Positions 31,406 to 34,332 of a stretch of DNA of 34,332 nucleotides are shown one piece after another (the stretch's first letter is position 1; the number at the start of each line of letters is the position of its first letter). The translations under genes were made by a program, and so were the position numbers. The DNA lies in contig PLQL01000017.1 in the NCBI GenBank assembly GCA_003160115.1, positions 1 through 34,332 of the forward strand, given 5' to 3'. The DNA comes from Acidimicrobiaceae bacterium (GTDB lineage: Bacteria > Actinomycetota > Acidimicrobiia > Acidimicrobiales > RAAP-2). The notes below the pieces were generated by a model. That model was given only the letters and a program-made list of their open reading frames with translations. It did not search any database and was not told where the DNA came from.

Positions 31406-31638
31406 ATGTTGACTACGGGGCAGGTAAGGGTACGGGTGATGCCCGGCACCTTTTGGATAGCGCCCACGATGAACTTGCCGAGGTCGTCCACACTGTCCGC
31501 ACCGCACCGCACGATCACGTCGTAAGGACCAGTGACCTCGAAAGCCTCCACGACACCGGGTACCGCGCGCGTGGCGTGCACCACGGACTCGCTCGAGCCA
31601 ATTTCGGACTGAATCAAGATGTACGCCTGGACCGACAT
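31402..31638 (-). CDS. Stand-alone Lrp/AsnC ligand-binding (RAM) domain protein
   Basis: This 78-residue protein consists only of the alpha-beta ligand-binding domain of Lrp/AsnC regulators: AYILIQSEIGSSESVV, ATRAVPGVVEAFEVTGPYDVIV and VGAIQKVPGITRTLTC (compare V-x-G-V-x-x-x-x-x-x-T-G-x-Y-D). There is no helix-turn-helix, so it cannot bind DNA in the usual way. Such proteins may bind amino acids or modulate full-length Lrp proteins. ATG 31638 has AAAGG 6 nt upstream. TATAGAAT at about 31660-31667 on this strand is a good -10. A longer frame extends to 31779 but would overlap the next gene. Confidence 0.88.
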   Translation of the reverse strand: MSVQAYILIQSEIGSSESVVHATRAVPGVVEAFEVTGPYDVIVRCGADSVDDLGKFIVGAIQKVPGITRTLTCPVVNI

Positions 31639-31691
31639 GGTGAACCTTTCGTTTCGGCTCATTCTATAGCGCCCGGTGGCGTGGGATTTCC

Positions 31692-31910
31692 CTAATCGTC
31701 GCGGAAGCGTTTGCCAATGTGCCACTGATGGCAGAAGTCGCATCGGTACGAATTGAGGTCCACGCCGTTGAGCGTCCACGCCAATTGTGCGGCGCTCTTG
31801 GCTTCGGCCTGGGTGCGGTACGAGGTCTTGGGCGTGCCTTCGCGAGTGAAGTGCGACGCGACGCGTCCCACCGGCCTGGTGGTGGGCGTGACGCGCTGGC
31901 GCTTCTTCAT
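31692..31910 (-). CDS. Small basic CxxC protein of unknown function
   Basis: This 72-residue basic protein has a disordered N terminus rich in Lys/Arg/Thr and a C-terminal YRCDFCHQWHIGKR with a C-x2-C and two histidines, possibly a small zinc knuckle. An aromatic or charged helix with Gln/Ala (TQAEAKSAAQLAWTLNGVDL) precedes it. This end resembles short actinobacterial and phage proteins with a C-x2-C-x-x-W-H-x-G-x motif. I do not know a function. It is divergent from the DUF3039 gene, with only 38 bp between the start codons. TAAGGT lies 9 nt upstream of the ATG. Confidence 0.65.
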   Translation of the reverse strand: MKKRQRVTPTTRPVGRVASHFTREGTPKTSYRTQAEAKSAAQLAWTLNGVDLNSYRCDFCHQWHIGKRFRDD

Positions 31911-31919
31911 GGCACTACG

Positions 31920-31925
31920 ACCTTA
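31920..31925 (-). promoter_or_regulatory. -10-like TAAGGT for the small CxxC gene
   Basis: TAAGGT lies 9 nt before ATG 31910. Transcription would begin within about 2-3 nt of the start codon. It is 11 nt from the -10 of the divergent gene (31936-31941), so the two promoters must overlap. Confidence 0.4.
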
Positions 31926-31935
31926 CCTATCTCAC

Positions 31936-31941
31936 TAGTGT
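31936..31941 (+). promoter_or_regulatory. Leaderless -10 element TAGTGT for the DUF3039 gene
   Basis: TAGTGT is followed by 7 nt and GTG 31949, with no ribosome site. Its -35 region would lie inside the start of the divergent small gene. Confidence 0.5.
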
Positions 31942-31948
31942 CGTAGCC

Positions 31949-32233
31949 GTGAGTACCCAGGCCGATCTTGACGTCAACGTTGAAACAACGCCCCTGATCG
32001 ACGAGGGCGATCACGAACGCTTCACGCACATCGTGCTCGAGGGTTACACGCCCAAGGACGGTGAGTTCGTGCCGCTCGATAATTCGGTCGTCGGCGGCAT
32101 GATCAACGCCACTCCCGTCAAAGCGCTGTGCGGAAAAGTGTGGGTACCTGGCCGTGATCCTCAGAAGTATCCGCTCTGTCCTACGTGCAAGGAAATCGCC
32201 ACCTCGATGGGCTGGTCACTTCCGAGCGGATGA
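31949..32233 (+). CDS. DUF3039 family protein
   Basis: This is a 94-residue protein of the actinobacterial DUF3039 family. The acidic N terminus is followed by HIVLEGYTPKDGEFVPLD, then VKALCGKVWVPGRDPQKYP and LCPTCKEIATSM. Three cysteines (ALCG, CPTC) probably bind a metal together with a histidine. Function is unknown; the family is confined to Actinobacteria as far as I recall, which supports the taxonomic guess. It starts with GTG in a leaderless context. Confidence 0.88.
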   Translation: MSTQADLDVNVETTPLIDEGDHERFTHIVLEGYTPKDGEFVPLDNSVVGGMINATPVKALCGKVWVPGRDPQKYPLCPTCKEIATSMGWSLPSG

Positions 32234-32282
32234 TCGATCACGTGGTCGTTGGTCGCGGTCGTTCGCAGTGTTGCGTGTTCGG

Positions 32283-32288
32283 TAGAGT
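32283..32288 (+). promoter_or_regulatory. -10-like TAGAGT for the glutamine amidotransferase
   Basis: TAGAGT is followed by 9 nt and ATG 32298. Transcription would start 2-3 nt before the ATG. There is no Shine-Dalgarno and no clear -35. Confidence 0.4.
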
Positions 32289-32297
32289 CGTTGCATC

Positions 32298-32972
32298 ATG
32301 GGTAACGTCCTATTCGTCCGTCACCATCTCGAGGACAATCCCGGTTTGATCGGCGAAGCCTTTCGTGCGCGTGGCTACGTCTGTGATCTGGTGATGATGG
32401 ACGAGTCGACCCCCACGCCCACACTGGACGGTTACGACGTACTCGTTATCCTGGGATCGAAGGAGTCGGTCTACGACGACGCGGTCGAGGCGGCCTGGTT
32501 CGGTCGCGAACTCGCGTTAATGGGCGACGCCGTCGACGCCAAGGTACCGATCCTCGGTATCTGTTTTGGGGCGCAGGCGCTTTGTCGTTTCCACGGTGGT
32601 CGCGTCGAGTTGTCCGATACCCCCGAGATCGGTTGGTACGAAGTCGTGGCGCACAATAACGCCAAGATCGAGGCGGGCCCATGGTTTGAGTTCCATTACG
32701 ACCGCTGCGTCTTGCCCCCTGCAGCGCAGTTATGGGCGACGTCGCCGGGTACGGTCCAGGCCTTTTGCGTGGGCCAGAACGTTGGGGTCCAGTTCCACCC
32801 TGAAGTCGACGAACGCCAACTTCGCGACTGGTTCGAGGCCGATCTGGTCGATCATCCGCGTGAGTTCGCGTCGCGCGAGGAATTACTCCTCCAGACCGCC
32901 CGCGAGACGCCGGCGGCCCGTGATCGAGCGCTCGGGCTCGTTGACGTCTTTCTCGCGCATATCGCGAGTTGA
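32298..32972 (+). CDS. Class I glutamine amidotransferase-like protein
   Basis: This 224-residue protein has the catalytic triad of class I amidotransferases: Cys89 in the nucleophile elbow LGICFGAQAL, with His167 and Glu169 in VQFHPEVDE. Such free-standing domains release ammonia from glutamine for a partner, or hydrolyse gamma-glutamyl substrates. No synthetase partner gene is adjacent, so the acceptor is unknown. It resembles the GMP-synthase-like stand-alone group. The N-terminal VLFVRHHLEDNPGLIGEAF is typical of those. Confidence 0.88.
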   Translation: MGNVLFVRHHLEDNPGLIGEAFRARGYVCDLVMMDESTPTPTLDGYDVLVILGSKESVYDDAVEAAWFGRELALMGDAVDAKVPILGICFGAQALCRFHGGRVELSDTPEIGWYEVVAHNNAKIEAGPWFEFHYDRCVLPPAAQLWATSPGTVQAFCVGQNVGVQFHPEVDERQLRDWFEADLVDHPREFASREELLLQTARETPAARDRALGLVDVFLAHIAS

Positions 32973-33001
32973 GCGCCACTTTCACAAAACAACGACGTCA
33001 G

Positions 33002-33007
33002 TAGGCT
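33002..33007 (+). promoter_or_regulatory. Leaderless -10 element TAGGCT for the RNA methyltransferase
   Basis: TAGGCT is followed by 6 nt and GTG 33014. TTTCAC lies 16 nt upstream as a possible -35. A GTG also occurs at 33011, but the spacing favours the second of the tandem pair. Confidence 0.5.
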
Positions 33008-33013
33008 GCGGTG

Positions 33014-34255
33014 GTGAAGAAAGGTTCCTACGACAACTCGCACGACGCGGTACGTATCGAGCGGCCCGCCACGGGGGGCGGTGTCGGGCGACTAGCTGAT
33101 GGACGGGTCGTCTTCGTACGCCACAGTCTGCCCGGCGAGCTCGTCACCGTCGACGTTACTGAGTCGACCGCCTCGTTCTCGCGCGCCGACGTCGTCGAGG
33201 TTCTCGAATCGAGCGCCGAACGCGTGAGCGCTCCGTGTCCGTACGCTCATCGGGGAGGTTGTGGAGGTTGTGACCTCCAGCACGCATCGCTTAGCGCGCA
33301 GAAGTCGTGGAAGGCCGCGCTCGTCCAAGAACACCTGGCTCGTATTGCTCGAGTGACGAGGACCGTCGAAGTCGTTTCGCCACCTTCACCGGCACGGGGA
33401 TCACGCACGCGGCTGCGCTGCGCGGTGGACGAAGAAGGTCGTTTGAGTCTTCGAAAAACACGCTCGCACGACCTCGTAGCCCTCGACGCGTGCTGGATCG
33501 CCGACGAGACCTTTTCGCCCGCGTTCGCCTCCACCTGGGAAGGTGCCGAAGAGGTGGAGTTACGCGCCATCGGTGACGGTGAACCCTTCGCGGTGGTGCG
33601 CCGCGACACGCACCGAGGAACCATGATCGAATTGTGTTCGCTGCGGGGCGAACCGCTCGAGCCCTCGATCCAGTCTCGGGTCAAGGTCGAAGGACACGTT
33701 TATTCCGTGTCGCCGCGTTCTTTCTGGCAGTCACACCGCGACGCGCCGGCTCTGTTGGTCGAAGCGGTTCGCGACTACGCGAACCTTCAGGCCGGCGACC
33801 ACGTCGTTGACCTCTTTAGTGGCGTAGGTCTCTTCATCATCCCTCTCGCCCGAGTGGTCGGACCCACGGGACGAGTGTCGGCGGTGGAGTCATCGGCCTA
33901 CGCCGTGCGCGACGCGCGACAGAACGCCGAAGGTCTGGGTCAAGTCAAGGTGCGCGAGTGGACGGTGAGCCCTCGTGCGATCAACGACGCAGTCGGGTCC
34001 GGCGACGTCGTCGTGCTCGACCCGCCGAGAAGCGGCCTCGCCAAGGGCGTGACCGAAGCACTGTTGCGTCGAGCGCCACGACGGGTCGTCTACGTATCTT
34101 GTGACGCCGCGACGTTCTCGCGGGACCTAAAAGGTCTGCTCGCGGGTGGTTTCGATCTGGTCGATCTCAAGGCGTTCGATCTGTTCCCCATGACCGAACA
34201 CGTCGAATTGGTGGCGCTCCTTGACATGGGCCCCCAGAAGGTGGAGAGTTCCTAA
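33014..34255 (+). CDS. TrmA/RumA-type RNA (uracil-5-)-methyltransferase
   Basis: This is a 413-residue SAM-dependent methyltransferase that makes m5U in rRNA or tRNA. The N-terminal TRAM domain (about 10-65, VRIERPATGGGVGRLADGR) is followed by the Fe-S cysteines APCPYAHRGGCGGCDLQH, with a fourth in LDACWIAD, as in RumA/RlmD. The SAM site is VVDLFSGVGLFIIPLA, and VLDPPRSGL and the catalytic VVYVSCDAATFSRDL follow. The end, LKAFDLFPMTEHVELVALL, is family-typical. RNA target (23S rRNA or tRNA position 54) cannot be decided. Start GTG 33014 is chosen from the -10 spacing; GTG 33011 adds one residue. Confidence 0.93.
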   Translation: MKKGSYDNSHDAVRIERPATGGGVGRLADGRVVFVRHSLPGELVTVDVTESTASFSRADVVEVLESSAERVSAPCPYAHRGGCGGCDLQHASLSAQKSWKAALVQEHLARIARVTRTVEVVSPPSPARGSRTRLRCAVDEEGRLSLRKTRSHDLVALDACWIADETFSPAFASTWEGAEEVELRAIGDGEPFAVVRRDTHRGTMIELCSLRGEPLEPSIQSRVKVEGHVYSVSPRSFWQSHRDAPALLVEAVRDYANLQAGDHVVDLFSGVGLFIIPLARVVGPTGRVSAVESSAYAVRDARQNAEGLGQVKVREWTVSPRAINDAVGSGDVVVLDPPRSGLAKGVTEALLRRAPRRVVYVSCDAATFSRDLKGLLAGGFDLVDLKAFDLFPMTEHVELVALLDMGPQKVESS

Positions 34256-34278
34256 AAGGGCAGAACAGCTCGGCCCTT
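34256..34278 (+). terminator. Weak hairpin after the methyltransferase
   Basis: AAGGGC (34256-34261) pairs with GCCCTT (34273-34278) around an 11-nt loop, beginning directly after the TAA stop. No T tract follows. It could be a weak terminator, or an RNA fold near the ribosome site of the next gene. Confidence 0.3.
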
Positions 34279-34294
34279 GTGAAGGGGGTTGACC

Positions 34295-34332
34295 ATGTCA
34301 ATCAAGTTGGACCATCACCACCGGCTCACCGC
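34295..34332 (+). CDS. Start of a further gene (partial, unidentified)
   Basis: ATG 34295 is preceded by GAAGGGGG with 6-nt spacing, a good ribosome site. The visible residues MSIKLDHHHRLT are too few for a family call, and the gene runs out of the window. The three adjacent histidines are a curiosity only. Confidence 0.5.
   Translation, partial: MSIKLDHHHRLT

Noticed and set aside
31639..31779. Upstream extension of the Lrp-domain protein
   Set aside because: The added 47 residues show no helix-turn-helix and overlap the next gene; ATG 31638 has an SD.

Overview
The window looks like an ordinary, gene-dense chromosomal segment of a high-GC actinobacterium. The clues are many GTG starts, a DUF3039 protein, the zinc-ribbon/phosphomutase gene pair typical of Actinobacteria, an actinobacterial asymmetric ABC exporter pair, and a series of -10 hexamers placed 6-7 nt before start codons, as in leaderless transcription. 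An Acidimicrobiia-type organism is my best guess, but this is inference from gene style and not from a marker-gene comparison. I see no mobile element, CRISPR array, tRNA or rRNA.

Layout. 1-4970: the end of a Kdp potassium-uptake operon (kdpB 3' part, kdpC, an extra DUF4118 membrane sensor-like gene, kdpD, kdpE), followed by a convergent 59-residue basic protein (4971-5150). 5239-7080: a zinc-independent NAD(P)H oxidoreductase facing an endonuclease/exonuclease/phosphatase-fold protein. 7129-10451: a tightly overlapping five-gene operon (PhzF-like isomerase, flavin-binding split-barrel protein, Nudix hydrolase, coiled-coil zinc-ribbon protein, histidine phosphatase), which converges on a hemolysin III/PAQR membrane protein (10452-11117). 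11118-11319 is a 202-bp divergent spacer with a strong hairpin. 11320-12303: an aldo/keto reductase.

12293-20592, minus strand: CydC and CydD, a RecB-like nuclease with an iron-sulfur-type cysteine set and an RNase H-like C-terminal domain, and a second heterodimeric ABC exporter. Directly upstream of that exporter, and reading the same way, is the RNase P RNA gene rnpB (20618-20986). 21063-24473, plus strand: xseA, xseB, a metallo-beta-lactamase-fold hydrolase and an FAD-dependent pyridine-nucleotide reductase, all with 4-nt stop/start overlaps. 24492-29026, minus strand: a glycerol/glycerol-phosphate operon glpD - AGPS-like flavoenzyme - glpK. 29067-31405: an acyl-CoA dehydrogenase and an alpha-methylacyl-CoA racemase, which suggest catabolism of branched or sterol-derived acyl-CoA. 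31402-34332: a stand-alone Lrp/AsnC ligand-binding domain, a small CxxC protein, DUF3039, a class I glutamine amidotransferase, a TrmA/RumA-type RNA m5U methyltransferase, and the first codons of another gene.

Points most worth a second look: (i) the two subunits of the 17114-20592 exporter have lost complementary parts of their ATPase sites, leaving one composite site; (ii) CydDC shows a milder form of the same asymmetry and has no cydAB beside it; (iii) about ten transcription units begin with TAnnnT 6-7 nt before an ATG/GTG and without a Shine-Dalgarno, and two of these hexamers overlap the stop codon of the gene upstream; (iv) convergent genes abut or overlap at their stops, leaving no room for intrinsic terminators; (v) an AGPS-like flavoenzyme sits inside a glp operon; (vi) a second DUF4118 sensor lies in the kdp operon. 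None of these proves a wholly new system.
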